From positions 1 to 52,440 of the forward strand of contig NZ_CALTTY010000010.1 of assembly GCF_943912385.1 (NCBI RefSeq): a DNA stretch of 52,440 bases, given 5' to 3'. Shown piece by piece: positions 43,264-51,436 of the stretch; the stretch's first letter is position 1, and each line of letters begins with the position of its first letter. The notes under the pieces are model-generated. The model did no database searches. It had not been told where the DNA came from and saw only the letters and a list, made by a program, of their open reading frames with translations. The DNA is from an uncultured Anaerococcus sp. (lineage in GTDB: Bacteria > Bacillota > Clostridia > Tissierellales > Peptoniphilaceae). A program made the translations under genes and the position numbers.

Positions 43264-44724
43264 TTATTTTCTCCTAAGTCTCCTGTAGGAATATGGAGAA
43301 AATAAAAGTAGCATTGGATAAAGCTCAAGTCTACCAAAAATCATGGCTATGGTAAGAACAAACTTTGTAAGTGGTTTCATACTAGCAAAGGAATTTATAG
43401 GTCCAAATTCATTTAATCCTGGTCCTACGTTGTTAAAGGTTGTTGTAACTGCGGTGAAAGCCGATTCAAAGTCTCCCACATCTATACAAACTATAAATAA
43501 AATTCCTACAAATACGAGTATATATAAGACCAAATACTTATTTACCGATTCTTCTAGGTCCTCATCCATCTTCTTACCATCTATCTTTGTAATGGTGATA
43601 CGTTTTGGATTTATAACCTTTTTGATATGGTTAATAGTAGATTTTATAAGGATTAAGACCCTTGATACCTTAAAACCACCTGCTGTTGAACCAGCAGATC
43701 CCCCGACAAACATTAGTAAAATTAGGATATACTTAGATATCATAGGCCAAGTTCCGTAGTCTACTGATACATATCCCGTGGTTGTTACAATCGAAGAGAC
43801 TGTAAAAAGCGACTGGATCCCAGCATAACTAAGGGTGTCGTAATGGTTTCTGATATTAAAAAATATCAGGACTGCTGACAGACCAACTATGCCTAGATAC
43901 CAGTAGAGCTCCTCGGATTTAAAGGCGTTTCGCACAGACCCTATTAGGGCAAAATAATATAGGTTAAAGTTTATTCCAAATAAAATCATCGCTACAGATA
44001 GGACCATTTCTATATATCTTGAATCATAATATCCAATCGATAGGCCCCTGTTTGCAAAGCCACCTGTTCCTGCTGTCCCCATGGCATAGATTAATGAATC
44101 AAAAAGATCCATACCTCCGAACAGTAAAAATACCGCAGTAATGAGGGTCATAACCAGGTAGATAAGGTAAAGGACTCTGGCAGTTCTTCCAAGCCTCGGG
44201 GTGATTTTACCAAAGGATGGTCCCGGCATTTCTGCCTGAAGGAGGTTGGCTGATTCACTATTTGATTTTGGTAAGATAGCAAGGGTAAAAACTAAAATTC
44301 CCATTCCCCCAATAAGGTGGGATAGGGATCTCCAAAATATTATAGAATGGGGAAGTAATTCAACATCTTCTGCCACAGATGCACCACAAGTGGTAAAACC
44401 ACTTGCCATTTCAAAAAAAGCATCTAAGAATGTATGGTAGTTGCTTGCTGTACGAAATAAGGGAATGGCCCCTATAATAGAGAAAATAACCCAGCAAGCT
44501 GCTGTTATAAAAAGTGCCTCCCTGGTATAAATATGAGTGTTACCATCACCAAGCCTTACAAGCAAGGCTCCGAGAAGGCCCGATACTAAAATTGGTATTA
44601 GAAAATTTAACTTATCAGCTGCTGACTCTCTATAAATAAAGGCTACAAGTAAAGGAATGACCATGATAAGGGCTAGGACCTCAAGAAGCCTTCCCAAAGT
44701 GTGGTTTATAATCTTTAAATTCAT
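43264..44724 (-). CDS. trkH: Trk/Ktr-type potassium uptake membrane subunit TrkH
   Basis: 486 residues with repeated M1-P-M2 units. Selectivity-filter regions include ASGFTTCGAS, TAGTGGFANRG and STTTGY-like VTTTGYVSVD and TTTFNNVGPGLNEFG. It forms the K+ pore and is regulated by the adjacent TrkA ring (2-bp gap). Confidence 0.92.
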   Translation of the reverse strand: MNLKIINHTLGRLLEVLALIMVIPLLVAFIYRESAADKLNFLIPILVSGLLGALLVRLGDGNTHIYTREALFITAACWVIFSIIGAIPLFRTASNYHTFLDAFFEMASGFTTCGASVAEDVELLPHSIIFWRSLSHLIGGMGILVFTLAILPKSNSESANLLQAEMPGPSFGKITPRLGRTARVLYLIYLVMTLITAVFLLFGGMDLFDSLIYAMGTAGTGGFANRGLSIGYYDSRYIEMVLSVAMILFGINFNLYYFALIGSVRNAFKSEELYWYLGIVGLSAVLIFFNIRNHYDTLSYAGIQSLFTVSSIVTTTGYVSVDYGTWPMISKYILILLMFVGGSAGSTAGGFKVSRVLILIKSTINHIKKVINPKRITITKIDGKKMDEDLEESVNKYLVLYILVFVGILFIVCIDVGDFESAFTAVTTTFNNVGPGLNEFGPINSFASMKPLTKFVLTIAMIFGRLELYPMLLLFSPYSYRRLRRK

Positions 44725-44726
44725 AC

Positions 44727-46088
44727 TTACTCCAATATATCATCAAGGACTGTAAAACCGTGGTTGGTTGTTGCTACAAGTACAGAGTCTCCAAGACCAA
44801 TTTCGCTCATTCCATTTGGAATTTCAATTTCCATCTGCCCATGGTCAATAGCTAAGACCAGGCAGTCCTCCCTTATAGGAAGGTCCATAAGAGGGGTTCC
44901 TAAAATTCTCGAATGATCTATGGCCTTAAATTCTATTACCTCTACCTCATCGTCTTCAAACCTAAATAAGGATGAAATAGACTCGCCTCTAGCATTAACC
45001 TTACTCCTTACATACCTATTTATAACATCAGATGCAGCCATCTTCGGTGAGAAGGTTGTATCTATATCAATAATTCCTGTCATTTTTAAAAGCTTGACCC
45101 TATTTACCTTGGCAATCACCTTATCAATCCCATACCTTTGAGCAAGGAGGGAAATTAAGATGTTTTCCTCATCGATACCTGTTAGGGCTAGGATTGCATC
45201 AAAACGATCTATCCTAATTTCTTCTAAGATTTCAGGGCTAGTACCATCAGCATTTATAACTACAGCTCCCTCATGCATTTCGCTGATGTCTTCTGCCTTG
45301 TTCCTGTCAATTTCCACAACAGTGACCTTAAATCCCCTGTCTAATAAAAGACCGACCAAGTATTTAGAGATATTGCTCGCTCCAACAATTAAGACATCCT
45401 TAATATCATAGGCGCCCCTTTGTTCATGCTTATAGAAACTATCTACAGATTCTTTTTCTCCTATCAGGTAGATCTTATCCCCTCTTCTTAATATATCGTC
45501 ACCATGCGGGATCTTGACCTTTCCGCCTGAATTTATAATCCCTATTAGTGTGTGGTAATTTTCAGAATAAGAAGTCAATTCAGAAATTCTCCTCCCATCA
45601 AGTGCTGAGTCTTTATCAATTACAAGCTCCATCATAATAGCCCTGTCCTTAAAAAAAGACTCCACATTTAAAGCGTGAGAATATTTTAAGCTTCTCTGTA
45701 TGTCCTTGGCTGCTATGTATTCGGGGTTTATTATATACATGGCATCAGTCACATCCGCTATAAACTTCCTATGTTTTACATAGCGAGGTTCTCTAAGTCT
45801 AGTTATGATGTTTTTTGTACCAAGTTTTTTTGCGAAGGTTGAAGCAATGAGGTTTACATCGTCAGACTGGCTTATGGCTACAAATAAGTCTGAGTCACTG
45901 GCTCCCGCTTCAGCAAGAGCTTCTACATCCCTACCATCACCTACAAGACCCATCACATCTTCTGTGGCAAGGAGATTTTCAAGAATCTCCTTGTCCCTGT
46001 CAATTACAATTATATCATGACCTTCATTAGAAAGATCTTTTGTCACAAAAGATCCGACCTTGCCGGCTCCTAAAATTATTATTTTCAT
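44727..46088 (-). CDS. trkA: Trk potassium transporter regulatory subunit TrkA
   Basis: 453 residues with two RCK_N plus RCK_C repeats. The nucleotide-binding folds are KIIILGAGKVGSFV (1-14) and VLIVGASNISKYLVG (about 232-246). It gates TrkH through NAD(H) or ATP/ADP binding and, in related systems, c-di-AMP. It is first in the trkA-trkH operon with an AGGAGC-type SD. Confidence 0.92.
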   Translation of the reverse strand: MKIIILGAGKVGSFVTKDLSNEGHDIIVIDRDKEILENLLATEDVMGLVGDGRDVEALAEAGASDSDLFVAISQSDDVNLIASTFAKKLGTKNIITRLREPRYVKHRKFIADVTDAMYIINPEYIAAKDIQRSLKYSHALNVESFFKDRAIMMELVIDKDSALDGRRISELTSYSENYHTLIGIINSGGKVKIPHGDDILRRGDKIYLIGEKESVDSFYKHEQRGAYDIKDVLIVGASNISKYLVGLLLDRGFKVTVVEIDRNKAEDISEMHEGAVVINADGTSPEILEEIRIDRFDAILALTGIDEENILISLLAQRYGIDKVIAKVNRVKLLKMTGIIDIDTTFSPKMAASDVINRYVRSKVNARGESISSLFRFEDDEVEVIEFKAIDHSRILGTPLMDLPIREDCLVLAIDHGQMEIEIPNGMSEIGLGDSVLVATTNHGFTVLDDILE

Positions 46089-46584
46089 AAAAGCTCCTTA
46101 AGGATTCCTATATCACCTATACCTTACCGCTTTTATCTCTTTCCCCTAACTTATTTTTCAAGCTATTAATAAGTACTCGGACTAAAAGCTCTGCCTTTTT
46201 CTTCCGAGCACTTTTATCTGGGATAAAGTCAGTTAGGTGTCTAATAGATATTCTTATTTTCTAGATTTCTAGGCCTATAAAAATAAAGGCCCGTCAATTT
46301 CTGGTACAGCCTTTTTAACTAATAGACAAAAACCAAAGTCATAAAACTCTCCTAGTATAGGTCAATTTTTTACATTTTATTTTCCATAAATTTCCCCAGC
46401 AACTTCAACTGACAGGTCTGTTGATTTTTCTTAATCTAAAATATCCCACATACTAGTCAAACCTTGTTTGGCTATTGTAAACTACGGTTTCGTAGAAATG
46501 GTAGGAAGAAAGATGGCTTAATCGCCTGTTTGGGATTCAATCAAAATCCTTACCCTCCACAATCGATTGGCTTATTCATGTAAA
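46089..46584. other. long non-coding region upstream of trkA
   Basis: No gene recognised in about 500 bp. Minus-strand hairpins include AAGTGCTCGG/CCGAGTACTT (about 46171-46213), GGCCT/AGGCC (about 46271-46293) and CTACG/CGTAG (about 46482-46497). I looked for the c-di-AMP riboswitch often found before K+ transporters and did not see its core. It may be a long leader of trkA or decayed sequence next to the broken potD. Confidence 0.3.
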
Positions 46585-46652
46585 AATAAAAAGAGACCCT
46601 ATATTAAAGTCTTAGGCAATTTACCTACCCTAAAACTTTTATCTAAGGTCTA
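46585..46652 (-). terminator. composite terminator after the potD fragment
   Basis: On the minus strand an outer AGACC/GGGTCT stem encloses AAGTTTTAGG/CCTAAGACTT and is followed by CTTTTTATTTTT. It lies just past the potD stop, an intact native 3' end. Confidence 0.75.
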
Positions 46653-46664
46653 TTTTTTTATAAG

Positions 46665-47400
46665 CTAGTCTGCCTTTGGAGAAATTTTTAAATCTAAAAA
46701 CAAATCATTATATAAAATTGTACTTTCCTTACCCAAGTTTTTAAAGACTTCTAGCCTTTCAATTACGTCATCCTTTGGATAAAGTGTCTCATCGTCCCTA
46801 GCCTCTGGATCAATTAAGTCCATTGCCTTTTTGTTTGGTGTTGCATACCAGAGGTAATCGGCATTTCTTGCTGCTATATCCGGTCTTAAAAGATAGGATA
46901 TAAGGGCATAGGCTCCATCATGGTTTTTGCTTGTCTTTGGAATCACCATAGTATCAAACCAAATATTCGAACCCTCTTTGGGAATTATATAGGCAAGGTC
47001 TTCGTTAATTTCCTGAGCCATGGCAGCCTCACCAGAAAATGTTATACCGACATCTGCCTCTCCCTGGGCCATATACATCCTAATTTCATCAGCAAGTAGG
47101 GCCTTGACATTAGCCACAAAAGGAACCAAGTCGTTTTTAACCTCTCTTAAAACTTTCTCATCCTTTTCATTTAGGCTGTATCCTTTCTTTAATAGGCCAA
47201 TTCCAAGTGTCTCCCTGGCTCCATCAAAGGATAGGATTTCTCCTTCAAACTTTGGATCCCAAAGCTTTGCCCAAGAATCCATATCTTCCTCTGTGTATTT
47301 TTGGGTATTGTAAATTATTCCGAAAGACCCCCAAAAATATGGAATTGAATATTCATTTCCCGGATTTTCAATATCTTTATAACATATATTAGATTCTAAG
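46665..47400 (-). pseudogene. potD: spermidine/putrescine-binding protein PotD, 5'-truncated
   Basis: An ATG-started ORF (47282-46665, 205 residues) covers only the C-terminal part of a PotD-type polyamine-binding protein: GEADVGITFSGEAAMA, IIPKEGSNIWFDTMVIPK, YLWYATPNKKA. The frame stays open upstream through NPGNEYSIPYFWGSFGIIYN, the well-known PotD middle motif, to about 47400, after which homology stops in AT-rich sequence. Roughly the first 130-150 residues, including the signal peptide, are missing. No potABC genes are next to it. The break coincides with the start of the mobile element, suggesting insertion or deletion at this point. The native terminator remains. Confidence 0.8.
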
Positions 47401-47544
47401 AGTCGTTTTTTATTGTTATATCAAGGATTTTTAAATCTATAAAAAACAAAAAAATAATAGTATAATTGTATGATCAAAACTATAAAATCGCTTAGAATTC
47501 GAAATAGAGCGTATAAAATCATAAGATTTTCCTTAAAAATAGTA

Positions 47545-47577
47545 AAATCCTGGTATTTGTTCCAAAAACCAGGATTT
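47545..47577. terminator. symmetrical hairpin at the left end of the element
   Basis: AAATCCTGGT pairs perfectly with ACCAGGATTT around a 13-base loop. It lies between potD and the integrase terminator and could act as a bidirectional terminator or recombination-site feature. Confidence 0.45.
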
Positions 47578-47605
47578 CTCATATTTATATGAATTTTCTT
47601 ATAAG

Positions 47606-47654
47606 GAAAAAATCTTGAAATTTATTTTTGAATTAGGATAAAATTCAAGATTTT
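47606..47654 (-). terminator. integrase gene terminator
   Basis: AAAATCTTGAA pairs with TTCAAGATTTT and is followed by further T on the minus strand, just past the integrase stop. Confidence 0.65.
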
Positions 47655-47659
47655 AATTT

Positions 47660-48555
47660 TCAATTATATAGATAGTGCCTTGCTATTATATCTATCCTAT
47701 TGTGTCCTAGACACCTTGATGTTATCTTCATAGCTCTACGATCTAAAACCTCACCAGCTCGATCTTTTCTCATTATATATTTTTGCTTATCTGGAATTTT
47801 TTCTTCGGGTCTTGCGAATTTATTATAGACTCTTTTCGCATATACTCCTCTATAATAGTGATTATCGAAAGCTGATGGAAGCTTAGAACAGATATTTAAT
47901 TTTCCTGCTTGCTTAAAAATTTCTATAATTTCTTTAGTTTCTTCTGGTGTTTCTCCCAAAATCATCGCATATCTTTTTTTCCTCCTTTGCCATTTTTTAT
48001 ATAAACGAAAGGAACTCCATGTTTATTGAATTTTAAATCTGTTCCTTTTAAAGCCTCCATTTCCCTGCGTCGGCCTCCTATCGCTGAAGTTAGCTTGGCA
48101 AATTTTTTCTCAGTTTCTTTAGATAGATTTTTATCTCTTTTTACTGCGCTTCTACTTCTTTTTATATCTTTTCTATATCTTTCTGGAGTTTTTATAAATT
48201 CCTGGCTACTCACATGCAAAACCTTAGCTATAGCTGCCTTAGCTGTAGATATAGAAGAAGCAGAAAGATTTTCTTCTATCATTGTTTCTAGATATTTGTT
48301 TACGTGTTCTATTTTTACTTTATTTAGATGTTTTATTTCTGGATGTTCTTTTTTGAGCCATTTAGAAAATCTTCTGCATTGTCTTTTATATCCTTCGTAA
48401 GTATTAGTACTATAAATTCTATTTTTTTTAGCTCCTGGAATATTTTTGTCTTCATTCCTAGATCTCCCTTTTCCGCTTTGATACATATTAAGAAGTTCTT
48501 TATAGATATCATCACTCAAAGTATTTTTTTGTTTTTTCTTATCCCATCTTCCCAT
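47660..48555 (-). pseudogene. tyrosine recombinase (integrase), split by a frameshift at an A7 run
   Basis: The first frame (48555-47962, 197 residues) has the SAM-like N-terminal DNA-binding domain and the start of the catalytic domain with Arg I (GGRRREMEALKGTDL) and the beta-hairpin VYIKNGKGGK. It stops just after GGA-AAA-AAA-GAT. The -1 frame continues as KKRYAMILGETPEE and holds HYYR (HxxR), LGHNRID and the nucleophile in ARHYLYN (ends 47660). All catalytic residues are present across the two frames. AAAGGAGG directly precedes the seven A. This may be a homopolymer mutation, a sequencing error, or a recoding site. The second frame also has an ATG (47965) 10-12 nt from GGAGG that would allow separate translation. 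Confidence 0.8.
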
Positions 48556-48990
48556 GTGTTATCACGACCTTTCTTTTTTTTATTTTTTAAAGTTAAAGCA
48601 ATTAAGTGCCCTGCACTGCACTATGCAGAGCGCGCAACATTTTTTGTTTAAAAAGACTTGGCTTGTCTTTCGCAACATTTTTTTACTCAGAGAGTTAGAA
48701 CTTGGCTTGTCCTTGTTTTGTTGGTTAAATTTTAATTTTCTTTTTTCTTTATTTTTTTTCGCTTATCTATCATTTTTCTATTTTTTTAATTTCATATTTT
48801 TATTTTTTACCTTAGATATTTTTTTGTTCTTTAAAATTTTAAAAGCGTGCAAAAATTGTTTCTTCATTTCCAACTCTCCCAGTATTCAATGTCTTACATC
48901 TTATATATGTATTTTTCTTTCTTGAATAAAAAAAGAGGTAAAAAAATCGCTTATATTCATATAAAATTTTGGGATATAACGCAAAAAAAT
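48556..48990. other. AT-rich non-coding DNA with direct repeats upstream of the integrase
   Basis: No gene recognised. An imperfect direct repeat of about 40 bp occupies 48633-48667 and 48671-48711; each copy starts CGCAACATTTTTT and ends ACTTGGCTTGTC. Just before it is CTGCA/TGCAG (48611-48628). The rest is poly-T-rich on the plus strand. The repeats may be integrase arm or excisionase sites. Confidence 0.4.
48633..48711 (+). repeat. two-copy direct repeat upstream of the integrase
   Basis: Copies at 48633-48667 and 48671-48711 share CGCAACATTTTTT at the left and ACTTGGCTTGTC at the right, with variable middle sequence. Position beside an integrase start suggests accessory recombination sites; this is inference. 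Confidence 0.55.
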
Positions 48991-48997
48991 AGGGGTT

Positions 48998-49056
48998 ATC
49001 TGTTTATACGTTGAAAAAATCTTCGATTTTTCCGAAGCGTATAAACAGATTTTTTA
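48998..49056 (+). terminator. 13-bp perfect inverted repeat with nested hairpin
   Basis: ATCTGTTTATACG (48998-49010) and CGTATAAACAGAT (49038-49050) pair perfectly. Inside them GAAAAAATC/GATTTTTCC can also pair, and TTTTTT follows. It is either a strong terminator or a nic/origin-type cruciform in front of the mobilization genes. Confidence 0.5.
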
Positions 49057-49130
49057 ATTTCTGGAGAAAATAATACATATATATAGTATAGGAACGAAAT
49101 TAGAAAAGTAAGCAAGAAAGGAGCTTATGA

Positions 49131-49445
49131 ATGCAATATGTAAACGGAAATGATTTTGTAGAGAATCAAGAAAGAAAAGAAATTGGTAGTGAGAGAGAAA
49201 CTTTAAAAAGCTTTAGTAAAGAAAAAGAAGCGGAGAAGTTTTTAAAAAGCTTAGAGAAAGACCAAAGGCAAGTAAAAAGTAAGTCTGTAAGCTTTAAGTG
49301 TACTTTAGAAGACTACACCCTAATCAGAGCTAAAGCCATCTTAAAAGGCGTAAGTATAGCGGAATTTTTAGTAGAGCTTGCAAGGAAAGAAAAAGTAAAA
49401 GGCTACGAAGAAGCTAAAGAAGATCTAAAGAAAATTTTTGAGTAG
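49131..49445 (+). CDS. mobilization-accessory-like ribbon-helix-helix protein
   Basis: 104 residues. The charged N-terminus is followed by a ribbon-helix-helix-like segment (SVSFKCTLEDYTLIRAKAI, then SIAEFLVELARKEK), the pattern of small relaxosome or plasmid mobilization accessory proteins and RHH regulators. SD AAGGAG precedes the ATG. The next small ORF begins 12 bp downstream. Role in transfer is inferred from context. Confidence 0.55.
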   Translation: MQYVNGNDFVENQERKEIGSERETLKSFSKEKEAEKFLKSLEKDQRQVKSKSVSFKCTLEDYTLIRAKAILKGVSIAEFLVELARKEKVKGYEEAKEDLKKIFE

Positions 49446-49457
49446 AAAGGATATCAA

Positions 49458-49592
49458 ATGACTGAAAAACAATCAAGCAAAACCGTATCTATAAGGACAA
49501 AAGGGGATGCAGAAGAGCTTTTTAAAAGCATAGCAAAGGATTTGGAGCAGTTCCAAGTGGGACAAGGAAAAAAACAAGGACTATCTCAATAA
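49458..49592 (+). CDS. 44-residue ORF, probably a truncated element protein
   Basis: ATG with an AAAGGA SD opens a short polypeptide (SKTVSIRTKGDAEELFKSIA, ending KKQGLSQ). It is in the same direction and 12 bp after the RHH-like gene. The short length and abrupt end suggest a truncated gene rather than a mature product. No family assigned. Confidence 0.4.
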   Translation: MTEKQSSKTVSIRTKGDAEELFKSIAKDLEQFQVGQGKKQGLSQ

Positions 49593-49691
49593 ATACTAAC
49601 GCAAGCACAAGTATAAAATAGGCTAAAGTGACTTATCAACCTATTTATGATATAATATATCTTAACAATAAAACGGATAAGGGGTAATAAT

Positions 49692-49904
49692 ATGGCAATT
49701 TCTTATAAACCATTATGGCACTTATTGGTAGAAAGAGAAATGAATAAAGAAGACTTAAAAAGAGCTGCAAACATAACAAGCAACATAGTTTCTAGAATGA
49801 GCAAAAACTCTTATGTGAACTTAGAGTCACTAGAAAAGATTTGTTTGGCATTGGATTGCAGAATTGAAGATGTTATAGAAATTCATAGAAACGACGTGGA
49901 ATAA
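49692..49904 (+). CDS. Cro/C1-type HTH regulator
   Basis: 70 residues. A single helix-turn-helix covers most of the protein (KEDLKRAANITSNIVSRMSK, then VNLESLEKICLALDCRIEDV), matching the short XRE regulators carried by Firmicute ICEs. A TATAAT lies about 30 bp upstream, and a GGGG SD precedes the ATG. It may control the element's transfer or excision genes. Confidence 0.8.
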   Translation: MAISYKPLWHLLVEREMNKEDLKRAANITSNIVSRMSKNSYVNLESLEKICLALDCRIEDVIEIHRNDVE

Positions 49905-49988
49905 AATTGGGCAATCTATCTCAAATCAGAAGAGCTGAAATGCCTGAATATCTTAGTAGAGAAAAGGGTAAAATTTAATTAGATAAAT

Positions 49989-50022
49989 AGTAAGTAAATT
50001 ATATGGAGTAACTTACTTTTTT
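49989..50022 (+). terminator. terminator before the thioredoxin-like pseudogene
   Basis: AGTAAGT pairs with ACTTACT across 15 bases and is followed by TTTTT. It overlaps the region just before an AGGAGGA SD, so it could also be a leader hairpin for the downstream gene. Confidence 0.5.
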
Positions 50023-50038
50023 AGGAGGAAGTGACAAT

Positions 50039-50564
50039 TTGAAATACAAGCAAATATTTAACTCTGGAGTTACTTTTCAACAATTTTACGATACTGCTCA
50101 GGATAGATATAAGAATTATGCTAATAATGCGATAAGAAATTATTTAAATTTAGAGAGATTTAGAAAAGGTTAGTAGTATAACAAGCAAATTTAATATACT
50201 TGCGATTGGAGAAAACTGGTGTATTGATTCTATAATTAATATTCCTGTAGTTCATTGGTTAGAAAAAAATAATGAAAATGAAAAACTTAAAGTAATAGAT
50301 ACAGATAGTTACAGTAAGTTTATGCCTAATGAAAAACTTATTACACCAACATTTATTATTATGAATCAAGAATATCAGGAGATAGGTAAATGGGTTCAAT
50401 ATCCTAAAAGAATAATAGATGTGGTTGAATCTAAGGACCAAGTTCGAGTTATAGTAGAGAAAAGGAGATACCGACAGGGAGAATATATTGTAGATATATT
50501 GAAAGAGGTATTAGATATCCTGATTAACTATAGAAATAATATTTATTTAGACAGGAGGAAATAA
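50039..50564 (+). pseudogene. thioredoxin-family protein, frameshifted
   Basis: A TTG at 50039 behind AGGAGGA opens a 44-codon frame ending at 50173 (ERFRKG stop). A +1 shift gives an uninterrupted frame to 50564: SSITSKFNILAIGENWCIDS, then PTFIIMNQEYQEIGKWV, the thioredoxin-fold core with the active-site region WCID replacing the usual WCxxC and a cis-Pro TPT. Together about 174 residues. Related intact proteins occur next to metal or arsenic resistance genes. The single indel makes it a probable pseudogene unless it is a sequencing error. Confidence 0.75.
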
Positions 50565-50565
50565 A

Positions 50566-51066
50566 GTGAGTCAAGAAAATAAGATAAATCAATCTTGCTG
50601 CGTTTCAACACAAAAAACCATTGGTACAATGGAAGAAAAAGGATATTGCCCCAAATGTCACGAAATAGGAGAAAAGGTTAAGAATATAACTGTAAAGCAT
50701 ATGGTATTAGAAAACCTTATGGGAAAGGTTGTAGATGAAGAAACTTACTATTTATGTATGAATGAAGATTGTGATGTCGTGTATTATAAATTAAACAATG
50801 AAAGAGTTTTTTATAAGGAAGAAGTAAAAGTTCCTATATGGTTAAAAAAGAATGCAAATCCCAAGTATATATGCTATTGCAACCAAGTTACAGAGCAACA
50901 AATTATAAACGCTGTTTTATATGATGGTGCAAAGAATATTAAAGATATTATTAGACTTACAGGGGCAATGAAAAATGGAAAGTGCGAAATTAACAATCCT
51001 TTGGGTAAATGCTGTAGTCCTTTTATTCAAGAAACCATCAATAAAGCATTAAATAGCAAAAAATAG
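50566..51066 (+). CDS. CopZ-like protein with Zn domain and BFD-type [2Fe-2S] domain
   Basis: 166 residues. The start is GTG with a perfect AGGAGG SD one base after the thioredoxin-like frame. The N-terminal part has CPKCHEIG and LCMNEDCDVVYY, the Zn-binding domain of Archaeoglobus CopZ-type proteins. The C-terminal BFD-like domain has ICYCNQVTEQQI and GKCEINNPLGKCC, four Cys for a [2Fe-2S] cluster. Family members sit in arsenic or copper handling operons as redox-active metal chaperones. It looks intact although its upstream partner is broken. Confidence 0.8.
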   Translation: MSQENKINQSCCVSTQKTIGTMEEKGYCPKCHEIGEKVKNITVKHMVLENLMGKVVDEETYYLCMNEDCDVVYYKLNNERVFYKEEVKVPIWLKKNANPKYICYCNQVTEQQIINAVLYDGAKNIKDIIRLTGAMKNGKCEINNPLGKCCSPFIQETINKALNSKK

Positions 51067-51145
51067 TTTGCGACAAATAATTTATAAAGTACGTCATAAC
51101 AGTAATAAAATTAAAAATAATAAAAAACTAAATAATTAAAATTTT

Positions 51146-51180
51146 AGCGGTTCAGACGTAAAAGTCTGGGCCGCTTTTTT
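51146..51180 (+). terminator. strong terminator after the CopZ-like gene
   Basis: AGCGG/CCGCT and CAGAC/GTCTG stacked stems with a 6-base loop, followed by TTTTTTATTTT. Confidence 0.88.
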
Positions 51181-51207
51181 ATTTTCCCCGGAAAGGAGGT
51201 CACCTAT

Positions 51208-51363
51208 ATGGTAAATGAAGAAGTTAATAATAAGGCTATAAATATTGAGATAAAAGTGGCTCAGTATTCAGCAAAGGCTATTTTAAAAGCTATGAAAAAG
51301 ATTATAGAATATGCCTATGAAAAAAGCCAACAACTAAGGATTATGCAGATAGGCGTAAAATAA
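51208..51363 (+). pseudogene. PcfB-like conjugal transfer protein fragment
   Basis: ATG behind AAAGGAGG opens 51 codons: MVNEEVNNKAINIEIKVAQY, then AKAILKAMKKII, resembling the N-terminus of PcfB/DUF3801 proteins of conjugative elements. It stops at IGVK, about a third of the normal length. It is a remnant of transfer machinery and supports an ICE origin for this region. Confidence 0.55.
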
Positions 51364-51436
51364 ATTGGGGGGGTTGTTAGAGATAAAGATACAAGACTTT
51401 ATATTAACAATACAAACTACACAAAAGAAATGAATA

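Noticed and set aside
46089..46584. c-di-AMP (ydaO) riboswitch before trkA
   Set aside because: The characteristic GC-rich core segments are not visible on the minus strand, so only generic hairpins can be supported.
48326..48925. Several long plus-strand Phe/Leu-rich ORFs opposite and upstream of the integrase
   Set aside because: They are translations of poly-T tracts or antisense to the integrase, with extreme Phe content and no SD.
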